This document shows, one piece after another, positions 10,001 to 19,744 of a DNA stretch of 37,488 nt (positions are counted from its first letter, which is position 1; the number at the start of each line of letters is the position of its first letter). The notes beneath the pieces were generated by a model. It saw nothing but the letters and a program-made list of their open reading frames with translations, searched no databases and was not told the DNA's origin. A program made the position numbers and the translations under genes. This DNA comes from Phallusia fumigata (lineage: Eukaryota; Chordata; Ascidiacea; Phlebobranchia; Ascidiidae), in assembly GCA_008931825.1 (NCBI GenBank), contig QXVZ01028630.1, forward strand, positions 1 to 37,488, read 5' to 3'.

Positions 10001-13000
10001 TCATTTACTCCAATGTCTAATGTACTTGAGTCAAATTTCTCTCATTATGAATACTAACTAACTGTAATTGATAATTGCTTGCGCAATCTTCATATTGATC
10101 CAATGTGTTTTTGCGTGTGTTTTTCCTTCAGGCGCTTGAAAATATCCGGCAGGATTTCTTTCGGTGGTTTCTTTTCCTGTCGAACCCCACCCTCTTTCCC
10201 ACAATGGCTGGTTAGCTTCTTAGACCTCCTCGATTGTTCCCTTTTAGTCTCCGCTTTAAACAAACGTTTTGTTTTATGTTATGGTGGAAAATTTTACCTG
10301 TTACTTCGCAGATTCTTTTGCTTTTCGGCGCTCGGCATGCGTTAACAGTTACAACTGTAGAAATTTTCAAACTGGACGAAAGTGTTATTGCAGGCTGGGA
10401 TATACTGGAGAATTCTGTGAAACAAGTAACAGTAATTGCTTGCGTTTGAAATAATTGTTTTACTAAATTACTTCAAGACTATAATGACGGCGAAGGATGG
10501 CAGTACGGTACGGTACGCAGCAAAAATCATGAAAAGGTACGCTACAGTGGTGTGGTACGCCTTTCGCCACGAGTTACATGGTACGTTCGTCTTAATAAGT
10601 ACCGTAACCTATCCTTTGCATAGGATAGCAGTACGGTACGGTACGCATCTTACAGTACGATGGTATGGTACGCGACGAGGTGCGTGGTACGCTCGTCTAA
10701 ATACGCACCGTATACTATCCTTTGCATAGGATAGCCGTACGGTACGGTACCCAGAAAAAATCATGAAAAGTACGGTACAGTGGTGCGGTACGCCTTTCGC
10801 AATGAGGTACGTGGTACGCTCGTCTTAATGCATACCGTACCGTTTCCTATCCTTTGCGTTGGATAGCAGTACGGTACGGTACGGTACGGTACGATGGTAC
10901 GGTACGACCTTTGTAACGAGTTACGTTGTACGCACAACGCAGTAAGTACCGCAACGTACTGCCATTACAGCATCTTACCTACAATTAAAACTTAAATACG
11001 ATTTTTAATGATTTGAATCTGCAGTAAAAAATTACTACTAGCGAAAGCGCAAAAAAATTCGTATTCCAATACAACGTATTTACAATCACTACCATAATCC
11101 ACAATGTTTAGAACTAACGTATTGCTACCCCCGCCCTTGTTATCGAGGAGAATGCGTTGAGAATGAAACCGGGTACAAATGCGAATGTCCTGAGGGTCTG
11201 ACCGGTCAAAACTGCACTATTAGTAAGTTCAATAAACTACCTAAAAATGAAAAGATGTTCGTTTTCAAAACGGAGTAAAACCTTGCAAGGCAATGTTGTT
11301 TGAAGGCGTCAAAATACAAAATGCAAAATTTTTTCGTAATCTATAACGGAAGCATATTCTGCTTTCAATGATAAGTATTCAATGATCTGAGATAATTTCA
11401 ACATAAAAACGACATGCCAAAAAAGTTGGCCATAAAATTTGCCGATAACTACAGTACACCCGTTACTTAAAACACTGTGAAATTTCATCTGTGCATTTAT
11501 GTTACGTAACAAATGTTTTTAGGTTGCGTAACAGGTGAAGAAATTGTCAATAACAGTAAATGGATTTCTAACACAAAAAATCTGACCATCGTGTACGACA
11601 CATGCAAAACTAAAAATGCTTCAAGGATTGATTTGTCAATAGGTGGACAAGTTGCAACTTTGGTTAATGTCCAGCTCCGGGAAATACGTCGTGGTGGTTT
11701 TATTGCTTCCCTTACCAGACACAGTGGCGACACAATCCAATGGCAACTTATTGATGTTGTTATGGAATGGAAAGCCTACTTTGGTACTTCAAAATTAACT
11801 GTGATATTTTATAAAATAGAAGAAACCTAATTGGAAACAAAACAACTTCGTAGTACCAAAAACTGTATATGATTAGTAAAAGTGTTATCTGTTTGCCGTC
11901 AAACAGTGCCTAATTGCAAATTTAGCGAATCTCAATGAAAATTGTCAGTGTTGGCCGTTAAGAAATAAAATAGGCTAAATCATTTCTGGACATTGTGGCC
12001 CCATGTTATATGCTGTTTACGTATTCTGCTTAACGCTGTATTCATTTCATACAGAAACTCCATCCCTTTATTACCCTGACCCTTGCACATACAACGGTCA
12101 GTGCACGAACACTTTGGACCGACATATTTGCACTTGCAATGACCGATTTACAGGAAGATTTTGTGAAACTGGTTTGTGACCTTTTTGTTTGAGATGAAAC
12201 AAAGAGACTGTAGTGTTGTTTATCATGATAACATTTAACCAATTTGTTTGCTGCTATTGCCATATTTGTAGAGTTGCCATATTGCCATACTCAGCCGTGT
12301 GGAAATGACGGAACGTGTGTGAATACACAACGTAACTTTAAATGCTACTGTTCGGATGGATTTGCTGGAAGGAAGTGTGAAAAAAGTAAGATGACCTAAA
12401 CTTTATGCCAGATAGCAATTTCTTGTTTATTTGAACTGATAATTAAATTTTTTGACGTAGTTCTGTCATAACATACAAAGTTTTGTCCCTGGAATAATCT
12501 CCTATTACTTAGTGAATATTGCGTCAAATAAAATCCTCTAATGATTTCGTGAGCTACAGACAGTGCACAGTGTTTCGACCTGTAAGGTCTCATCAGTGCA
12601 GCTGGTGACATGACATTGGCCGTTTAGGCTAGTGTAGCCAGATTACGGCACTCCAGTTTGTTGTGAGTAAAGGGCTGAAAAGCCATGCTTCATCTGTTCG
12701 ATGCCATAACTGGGCATAAACTACAGACAAACTGGTTCCGCAATGGCCAAGCAACTACTTGGAAACCGGTATCACTTTCTGCAGCTCACGAATCATTATT
12801 GGCTTTTTTCTTTCATATTGATGAAGTAAACCCTATAAATCTATGAAAATTGACGCTCTTTTGAGCAAAAACAAATGCCCTTCGGATTGACGAGTTGTTT
12901 GTGAAAATGTCGGGCAGACGAAAATTTTTGTCACATCAGAGTGGTCCCCATTTTTTACACGTTAAAGGTTGTTATCCCTCTTTAAATTAGTTCTGGTTTA

Positions 13001-16000
13001 ACCGTTACCTCGTCAGGAAAACAGCGTAAGAATCGCTGATTTACCTTTAAACAATTTTACCTCCCATAAACAAGTGCAACTTGTTTTTAGCTTTAACGAC
13101 GATTTTCTTTTAGGATTAAACTATGTGTTAACTTTTGTTGAGGCAACCTGTTGAAAAACCAACAGACAAAGAATTCACAGTGGAAAAATAATCATTTTGG
13201 TTTAATTTTTACTTTGAGACAAAATAACGCAATTTAGTAAATACTCAATTACCTTTGCTTTTGTTCAAAGGTATTCTACAGGGCGTTCGCCACTTCAGGG
13301 CAAAACGAAGCATGCGTAGACGAGGACAGGCCTTTACATTTCTTTTCGACAAATGTCACAGCCGCAAACCGACAAAAGTGACAGCGGAATTTATCAATTT
13401 GGGGAATTACCCACGGGACTACACCCTTAGGGTCTATGCTGTCGCAAGAAACGGATTCGCGATTACAGTTCATCGCTCATACAATGCACACATTAGACGG
13501 GGCGCTCGTCTTTCAATCCGATATACGGCTTACTTTGGTTAGTGATACGCCATTGGCTAAACCCTTTGCAGTAAATGCGGCACTCTTTTGAGTTACCTCA
13601 TTAAAAGCAGAAAGTCTAAGGTCCTATTGAAAAAGTACTGTCCAAATGAATTCTAAAAAGCGACGTGCTTTATTCATCAAACGATTCGGCAATAACTAGT
13701 ACCATCATTAGTGATACAATAAAGCTTGTACCATACTCGCAGGTATTTATGCAAATAACTATTCGGGCCAGTACGTTTTTAATGATAGTTATGAACAGAT
13801 CTGTGATTAGCATTTTCTTTTTGTTATTATATCATACCCTTAGTCAACGAGTCATTTTACCACAAAATCACATCTTCAGTTTATTTGGAAAACGTTTAGA
13901 TTTAAGTTTTGTGAAAAGGAGTGTCAGGTTTGCTCTTATTTTAAATGCTGATTTATAACTGTTTCCTGTGTTTAACTAACAACTTCTGAAGTTTGTAAAG
14001 CCACTATGCACCGAACTGGAATTTGACAACATCGATTAAGGACATTTTTGTCAAAATAACTCCTATTTTGAATTACAGATTCAAGTAACTTTACAATAAA
14101 CCCATGTCAAAACGGAGGACAGTGTCAAATAAACGATGTATATGATTTCACCTGCAATTGCACTGCCAAGTATAAGGGAAAATTGTGCCAAGAAGGTAAA
14201 AACAATCTCAATAGGAAGATACAAGCCAGTACTTGTGTATAAAACATTTTCTACGTTTCGACAAACGCTGCTGTCATTATCAGGACTCGGCAAAGCGGCG
14301 CAAAGTTACATGTCACGGTAAAAGAAAAAAGGTTGCCGCGTAACTTCATTCCTTATGATGACAGCAGCGTTTGTCGAAACGTAGAGTATGTTTTGTAAAC
14401 AAGCACTGGCTTGTATCTTCAAATTGAGAATATTTAAAACCGTGAATTGTGTGCCTAAAAAAGAGTCTATTTGTAAAACCTGCAAAATTCGAAACAAACG
14501 AACAGTTTATTGATTTCAGAGATCCACGACTGTTCTACGATACCATGTAAAAACAACGGTTCTTGTCTGGATACAAACAATGGGTTCAACTGTTCTTGCA
14601 GTGAGGGATATGGGGGCAACGATTGTTCTCTGAGTAAGTTGCATAAAACCATCTTTAAATTTTGTGCGGGATCTAATACCAGTGTAGGAATGAACGACTT
14701 CTATTGATAAATTTTAATATTCTTTAATCTACAGCCAAATATTTAAGCGTAGCATTTTTCGAATTTGACGTCGTCAACTGGTGGCGCAATTGAGCATAAA
14801 ATAAAGACAAGGTTAATGTCATAAGTCTGAAAACGGCTCATTAGCAAATCGATGCGAAGAGTTGACCCCTGGACTACAGAGATCAACTCATGCTAGTTTA
14901 TTTGAAGCCACATTGTTTGTATCACAAGTAACACGACAATTTGAAAATCATAAATGCGGAAAACATAAATGCCAAGTCAATAGAGAAACTCAACGTCAAG
15001 CACTTTATTTGCAGAAATCCTCAACGGAAGTTACATTTTTGTTCGACATACGGGTTACAATGCAAAAGTATTGACCGGAACAACTTATAAAACCTGCCAC
15101 CAGGGACTGCCTATAAAGATTACTGCTATCGCTTTGGGTGACCCGCAACGGTCCCATCGTTATGAGGTGAACAACATAGACATCACACAACATGGATTTT
15201 ACGCTCAAGTCATCAGCATTGATGGGCATTACGGTTACGCCGATCCTGCAGTCACAGTTTACTATAAGGCGTATTTCGGTAAGAACGAGTTGGTTGGATA
15301 ATAACGTTACAATCACGGTGTTGTGGGCGCTAAGACACGTTTCTCCAAAAACGAAAAAGAAAAGGGTTTTATTGAAAACTCTACACCGCACAACAATGTG
15401 ACGTTTGAACCAATATTTCTAACTTTTTTTTCTTCTACCGCCCCTGAACAGCTTTGTGATTTGAAACGCCCTTCTTAATAGACAAGCCAAAACGATTTCA
15501 TTTCACCGATAAAATCAATGCGACGGTTGTGGCTGATGTAATGACACCAGTTAATTAACATGTCGTTTGAATACATATATACCAAACTTTGCCTGGTCAT
15601 TGTATTCCTGACCAATGTTCTCTCGGCGCTCCCAACCCGCCCAAATGGTTATTTATTCTCCAGTACCTTCCGTATTCATACCAAACGCCGCTAGGGGGCG
15701 CTGGCGCGCGACCACTTTGCGAACCGCTAATTTATTCTATTTACTTGGGCTAAGGAAATATCTCGCTGGTTCTTATCTGATGTAGACGTGACGCATTTTA
15801 TTTCGGACGTTTGGTATTCTGTCCGAAACCGACCTTCGTAGTTAAAGAATGCTTTAGGTTGTTTATACATTGTAAGTCGAAGGTTTTAAAACCAAATTGT
15901 TACCTCCATATTTTTGCTGCCACAGATGAAATTGCCTTTGAGAGCAGTTACTGTGACAACGGTGGAACTTGTCAAAACACTTTTAACGGATTCAAGTGTT

Positions 16001-16493
16001 CTTGCCCTCCTGGATATTTAGGATCCAAGTGCGAACGACGTAAGCATGGTGTATTTGGGCTGCGTTGCAAAAACTAAATAAATTTTGTTTGGAATATAGT
16101 TAATGTGGCATTTTTACTGCAAATTACTAAGCATGAGAATAGAAGTATTTGCAGATTACTTTTTTTGACGAGCTTGCCTCGTAATAAAAAGTTGTGTATA
16201 ATGTGTTAGGATCATGTTTTTTAGTCGATCCTTGCCGACCCAATCCATGTCTTAATGGTGGCACTTGTACGAATGGTGACAAACGCGGCTTTCAGTGCAA
16301 ATGTCCAAACGGATTCATTGGGAGAAAGTGTTCGATTGGTGAAAAGTTTTTAACTATAAGAGACATGCTCTAAGCTTTTATCAAGATTTCAAGGCTAACC
16401 TTGAACGTTACAAGCATGAGATTCTGAAACATGATTTGTGTTTGTTTTGCAGACATTTCCCAGATCGGCGTCAACTCCATATTAGTTCAGTAG
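6952..16493 (+). CDS. Gene B, complete: secreted (lectin-like-EGF-EGF)x5 protein, 17 exons
   Basis: join(6952-7015, 8252-8500, 8564-8677, 9279-9392, 9679-9951, 10312-10425, 11112-11222, 11523-11783, 12055-12171, 12272-12385, 13271-13537, 14079-14195, 14520-14633, 15015-15278, 15926-16039, 16225-16338, 16453-16493). Total 2562 nt, 853 aa plus stop. The frame stays open across all joins, and every internal exon is a multiple of 3 in phase 1-1. The protein has a signal peptide, then five lectin-EGF-EGF modules, then a 13-residue tail with no membrane anchor. It is likely exported to the extracellular space as a multivalent binding protein; the ligand is unknown. Modules 3-5 match gene A one for one. 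Module 2 carries the YPDTFN-type lectin sequence that dominates gene C. I do not recognise a named orthologue. Confidence 0.82.
7016..8251. other. First intron of gene B
   Basis: 1236 bp, AT-rich. I see no exon motif, element ends or repeat in it. Confidence 0.55.
8252..8500 (+). CDS. Gene B lectin-like exon, module 1
   Basis: 249 nt (83 codons), acceptor GTTTAG, donor GTAAG. Motifs: [23 protein letters not shown]. One Cys, with N-V-S sequons. It lacks the YPDTFN and RTD motifs and is closest to gene C module 2. Confidence 0.75.
8564..8677 (+). CDS. Gene B EGF-like exon, 5 Cys, module 1
   Basis: 114 nt after a pyrimidine-rich acceptor GTGTTTTCGAG, only 63 nt behind the lectin exon. An upstream in-frame AG at 8533 is possible but would add 30 nt. 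Pattern NPC-WNYGA-C-x8[12 protein letters not shown]; Cys1 is missing. Confidence 0.78.
9279..9392 (+). CDS. Gene B EGF-like exon, 6 Cys, module 1
   Basis: 114 nt, acceptor TATTGCAG, donor GTCAG (non-A at +3). Pattern [13 protein letters not shown]-x9[12 protein letters not shown]. Confidence 0.82.
9679..9951 (+). CDS. Gene B lectin-like exon, module 2 (YPDTFN-type)
   Basis: 273 nt (91 codons), acceptor TTCACCAG, donor GTGAG. Motifs: [38 protein letters not shown]. One Cys. N-S-S is a sequon at the same site as the N-x-T of the gene C lectins. It is closer to gene C lectins than to the others in gene B. Confidence 0.78.
10312..10425 (+). CDS. Gene B EGF-like exon, 5 Cys, module 2
   Basis: 114 nt, acceptor CTTCGCAG, donor GTAAC. 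Pattern AC-VNSYN-C-x8[12 protein letters not shown]. The loop between the first two cysteines lacks the usual N-G-G-T. It resembles gene C EGF5 (30795), which begins with the same LAFR/FAFRR lead-in. Confidence 0.78.
10497..10975. repeat. GTACG-rich tandem repeat, about four units
   Basis: Units of roughly 107-130 bp, built on runs of GGTACGGTACG, are each bounded by the palindrome-like CTATCCTTTGCATAGGATAG (near 10609, 10715 and, diverged, 10845). The units share GGTACGCCTTTCG and GGTACGCTCGTCTTAAT blocks. The array lies in the intron between the EGFs of module 2. A short piece of the same family is at about 28354-28455 in gene C. Reading frames through it are compositional artefacts. Confidence 0.85.
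11112..11222 (+). CDS. Gene B EGF-like exon, 6 Cys, module 2
   Basis: 111 nt, acceptor GTTTAG, donor GTAAG. Pattern [12 protein letters not shown]-x8[12 protein letters not shown]. It shares the one-residue-shorter loop with the gene A exon at 126-236 and with gene C EGF2, EGF6 and EGF8. Confidence 0.83.
11523..11783 (+). CDS. Gene B lectin-like exon, module 3
   Basis: 261 nt, acceptor TTTTTAG, donor GTACT. Motifs: [23 protein letters not shown]. Nearly identical to gene A 617-877. Unlike every other lectin exon it carries a second Cys at its start (Tyr in gene A, Cys here). Confidence 0.76.
12055..12171 (+). CDS. Gene B EGF-like exon, 5 Cys, module 3
   Basis: 117 nt, acceptor CATACAG, donor GTTTGT (weak). 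Pattern [29 protein letters not shown]; Cys1 is missing. Confidence 0.8.
12272..12385 (+). CDS. Gene B EGF-like exon, 6 Cys, module 3
   Basis: 114 nt, acceptor TTTGTAG, donor GTAAG. Pattern [13 protein letters not shown]-x8[12 protein letters not shown]. Orthologous in position to gene A 1466-1579. Confidence 0.84.
12540..12797. mobile_element. Foldback element carrying a hammerhead-like ribozyme
   Basis: The left end AATGATTTCGTGAGCT and right end AGCTCACGAATCATT are inverted repeats with one indel. The left arm continues into the ribozyme core (12551-12603). The right arm keeps CACTTTCTGCAG but has lost the core. A related element lies at 28132-28281. Confidence 0.6.
12551..12603 (-). ncRNA. 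Type I hammerhead ribozyme candidate 1
   Basis: Read on the minus strand: stem I AGCUGCA, core CUGAUGA, stem II GACCU-UAC-AGGUC, core GAAA, a short stem III with a 2-nt loop, cleavage triplet GUC, and stem I return UGUAGCU (one G-U wobble). All core residues are present. Stem III has one C-C mismatch. Type I hammerheads with very short stem III are known from animal Penelope-like elements and retrozymes. Activity is untested. Confidence 0.72.
13271..13537 (+). CDS. Gene B lectin-like exon, module 4
   Basis: 267 nt (89 codons), acceptor TTCAAAG, which agrees with gene A 2027, donor GTTAG. Motifs: [30 protein letters not shown]. One Cys. It has no RTD or YPDTFN motif. Confidence 0.75.
14079..14195 (+). 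CDS. Gene B EGF-like exon, 5 Cys, module 4
   Basis: 117 nt, acceptor AATTACAG. Pattern NPC-QNGGQ-C-x9[12 protein letters not shown]; matches gene A 2691-2804 with one extra residue. Confidence 0.8.
14218..14418. mobile_element. Foldback element (about 200 bp)
   Basis: Long imperfect palindrome: the left arm ACAAGCCAGTACTTGT... TTCTACGTTTCGACAAACG is mirrored by the right arm CGTTTGTCGAAACGTAGA... CAAGCACTGGCTTGTA. It sits in an intron of module 4. The same family is at 5131-5232 in the equivalent region of gene A module 5. Confidence 0.75.
14520..14633 (+). CDS. Gene B EGF-like exon, 6 Cys, module 4
   Basis: 114 nt, acceptor TGATTTCAG, donor GTAAG. Pattern [13 protein letters not shown]-x8[12 protein letters not shown]. 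Confidence 0.85.
   Translation, partial: RSTTVLRYHVKTTVLVWIQTMGSTVLAVRDMGATIVL
15015..15278 (+). CDS. Gene B lectin-like exon, module 5
   Basis: 264 nt, acceptor ATTTGCAG, donor GTAAG. Motifs: [30 protein letters not shown]. One Cys. Pairs with gene A 4822-5073 (shared LNG-Y start and CHQGL). Confidence 0.75.
15926..16039 (+). CDS. Gene B EGF-like exon, 5 Cys, module 5
   Basis: 114 nt, acceptor TGCCACAG, donor GTAAG. Pattern [28 protein letters not shown]. Near copy of gene A 5658-5771. Confidence 0.82.
16225..16338 (+). CDS. Gene B EGF-like exon, 6 Cys, module 5
   Basis: 114 nt, acceptor TTTTTTAG, donor GTGAA. Pattern [13 protein letters not shown]-x9[12 protein letters not shown]. Near copy of gene A 6183-6296. 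Confidence 0.83.
16453..16493 (+). CDS. Gene B last exon: tail and stop
   Basis: After [21 protein letters not shown] then TAG (16491-16493). Too short and polar to be a membrane anchor. Confidence 0.7.
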
Positions 16494-16502
16494 TTGAAGT
16501 CC

Positions 16503-16508
16503 AATAAA
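16503..16508 (+). promoter_or_regulatory. Candidate poly(A) signal of gene B
   Basis: AATAAA 10 nt after the stop codon. A second AATAAA at 16819-16824 is an alternative if the 3' UTR is longer. Confidence 0.4.
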
Positions 16509-17052
16509 TTTAAACGTTTCTGCGTTGTATAAGCATTTTATGCGTATCTTCTAATGCACACTTCATATCAGCTTCGGTAAAGGACCCACCTTCATAAATT
16601 GGACAAACGATTCTCTATTTTATTACCATTTTTTGATATCCTTATTTTATTACCAATATTTTGAGATAAGATCTTTTTGCAAAATATCAATTATTTTTGT
16701 GTACGTACATAACGTTTAACCTTCGCGAAGTTTTGCCCTATAATGTGGTTTTCAGACTTTCAGTTAGGACTGCGTGTCTCTCTACTCTCGTAACTTCTGT
16801 TAGGTCATTTTGTCCAGCAATAAACGTGATTTCAACTATTGCCTTCTGATTTGGTCGGTAAAAAAGTACAAATCCGGTAAAAATAAACGTTTAACTAACA
16901 TCTAAATTTTACCACACTTCTATAAAACCTTTAAAATGCAAATTATACAAAAGCCCTAAATTCTCCACATGGAGTTATGTGACATTGAAATAATTAATCT
17001 AGACGGTTCAGATTTGTCCTGGCCAATTTGCAGGACAAAAGAACGTTGCAAA

Positions 17053-17116
17053 ACGTCAAAATCTTGATTGGTGTTTTGCTACTTGCTCTGACCAAATTAG
17101 GCAGTTGCACACAAGG
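17053..17116 (+). pseudogene. Relic signal-peptide exon of a lost paralogue
   Basis: The leader TTTGCAGGACAAAAGAACGTTGCAAAA (17027-17052) and the following 64 nt align with exon 1 of genes B and C. The ATG is ACG (17053-17055) and the donor is GGGG instead of GTGAG. The reading frame is otherwise intact: a Leu-rich core ending L-G-S-C-T-Q. No lectin or EGF exon follows before gene C, so only the 5' stub of this copy remains. Confidence 0.75.
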
Positions 17117-19744
17117 GGATAAAAAATAAACCAGCCACCAAACAATAGTTGTAGTTGAACGTTAAAATCATAAAAGTTTTCTTAATTTGTTCGTTATTCC
17201 TGCAAATTAATCTCGCTTTTTAAATTCTCTTCACGAAATTTTGCCTTTCGTAGAAGAGCATGTGTAAGAAACATTTTGAGAGGGCATTTTCGTGTTGTTT
17301 AATTTGTTTTTCGTTATTTTGTTACTGCTCCACTTTTCAAACGCAACTAAGGCATATCATTTCGATGCGTGACTTTATCACTGGTAGACGAGGCTTGATT
17401 TTTTTCAATTTTTGTATTTGGTGTCTTTAATTTGGGTAAACCCATCGGGCCCACTGGGTTGGAGCAATGCCGCTTAATTTTTTTTTTAAAGTAAAAGATT
17501 TTCTGTCGCAGCGTGCCACGTTGGCACGGCACATAAAAAAATTTGTTGCCTAGATTTTAGTGTCACTTGATTGTGGTATACGTAGTTGTGTACATTAGTA
17601 CCACAAGATCTTTCAACTCCATGTAAATTTCTCGACGCAATGTTTTTTAGACGAAAAAAAAGTGTTTTACAAGGGCTTTATAACCTATAAGTTTCAACTT
17701 TTCAACCTAGTTTGCAACAAAGTTATTATAAAGTAATACTACCATAAATTTATGTTTTAGTACCGAATATACCGTGACGTTAACAATGCCGCGGCCTACA
17801 GAACTTCTAGAGCAGTTAAGTGTTACAATTTATGATTTCTATAAGTTGCGCGCCTTATTATTCGAATTCGCGCTCTTATTACTTTCGGTGGACAAAAGCA
17901 ACGAGGCAGGTTGGCATTAAAACTTCTAACAATGGTAATTGGTAAGCTACATGTAGACGTTCAGTAAATGAAAATCAATAATTGTTTTAAAAGCTAGTGT
18001 AACATGGACACAAAACTATATGCACTTGGTGTGTTGGGATGTAGTCAAGCACCTGATGTTTACTTAGTCAAATAGTCCACTGCCATTGCAAATAGTCAGC
18101 CTGCATTTATTAACTATCTCTTAGTCATTGGTATCTTTGCGAGCCTGTATACCCGCAGGTCCAGAAGAACCAAGTTTGAAGATTGAAATTTTGATGTATA
18201 CCAGGCCAGTTGTGTCACTTGATATGTTGAGTTAAGTTTATTTCACTCGAAGAATAAAATCATAGTGACCCAGTGGCACTAAAACAATCACCAAGTTGAA
18301 AATAGCTGCGCAACGTTGAGACGTTATGAGGCTCAAAAATATTGGAGGTAACAATTTGGTTTAAACCCAAATGTGGACAAAAACATCATGCTTTCACATG
18401 TTAACACATTGAACATCTTTGAGCCATTTTTTATCAATTTATAGCAGGATGAATATGCATACAAGTTGCTAACTGCTTTTTTGTTCATTTTGCTTTGTAT
18501 GGTTGTGTGTATGACTTTTTCTGCTGAATGTGATTCTAATATGCTACAATGCAAAAAAAACTTCAAAGCTCTCATTACACACTTGGATTGCATGAAAGAG
18601 GTGATTGTTTAAAAATTAAAAGTAAAGTTGCTTTTATTCATATTATATTGGTGACACAAGCAGAATATATTGGTTTTACCAAATGTGGAAATTTTATGTT
18701 GGTGTTTTAAAAATGTAACTTGTTTGAAACACTTTTATCTCTATACTGCAACCTCAGCCTCCATAGATAATAAAAAGCCATAAAAAATCAAACCTCCATC
18801 CTGGTTAAACAATGGTAACAAAATGTACTCATTAAGCTAACTGGGGCAACTGATACATATTGGTGTAGTATGTATTGTTAGATAAGCTGCAGTGCTTATA
18901 TGCATAGAAAATACACAAGTTAAACCACATATATATCCTTGCAATCCATTTAAGTTATTGTTTAGACCAGTCATCGGATATGAGACTTTGATTCAGAAGG
19001 TGATATACCTCGCAACCTAAAAAGCATTCATTATTTCTCATTTTAGGACAACAAGTGTTGCTACAGAAAATCAATTGAGAGAGCAAGTGATTAACATTAG
19101 AGTGGTTGCATCAAAACGACACAGCATTTTAAGCATGTTGGATAAAAATATTAAGGTCTGAGCAAGAAGGCATCTGAAAAACAAATCCACACAATTATAA
19201 CACCCACAAGTAAGTGATTTGAAACACTTTGACATATTTTTAAGTGTGTAAAAATATCATTTACTTATTATTATCTGCTGTTGAAAAATTATGTTTGTCA
19301 ATTTTGAGCAGATAAAGATAAAAGTTGCAAACAACATGTCCCTCATTAGATCATTGGTCAAGGTAAATTCACTTTCAGGTCAGAGTAATGCTACAACCAC
19401 ATGGTTAAGAGCTTTGAAATGACAATAAACGTAACACTGCTGGTTAGTTTAGCAGTTTGTAATGGTTTGTGGACCAATAGGAATAATACTAAAACTCCAT
19501 CACATGTTATCTTGCGTACATATTCACATAGACATATAAGGGTTGCAATGATTCAAATATAGCATCCGCCTTTAGTAACCCAACTGAAAATTGAAAAACC
19601 TTGGCATAAAATTGTTGATTGTAGTTTGCACCTCAACAGGATTTTGAATGGTAATTTGGCTGATCAATTGACTGGTCAAATATCCAAGTCACATTTTGAT
19701 CTTTTTGCATGTCAGTGGTTAATTAAATGTTTGTTTCTCATACA
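17117..19744. other. Intergenic stretch without recognised genes
   Basis: AT-rich and full of stops on both strands. No EGF or lectin motif is seen. The only recognisable item is a dispersed repeat at 17426-17473. Confidence 0.6.
17426..17473. repeat. Dispersed (SINE-like) repeat fragment
   Basis: TTTAATTTGGGTAAACCCA... CCACTGGGTTGGAGCAATGCCGCTTAA matches 33380-33434 in gene C (TTTAATTTGAGCC... GCAGCAATGCCGCTTAA). Confidence 0.5.

Noticed and set aside
10436-10729. 97-codon open frame
   Set aside because: Runs through the GTACG satellite; an artefact of repeat composition.
10497-10975. CRISPR-like array
   Set aside because: Repeats are degenerate and contiguous without unique spacers, and the host is an animal.
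15005-15391. 128-codon open frame on the minus strand
   Set aside because: It overlaps the gene B module 5 lectin exon in antisense and has no family motif; a shadow frame.
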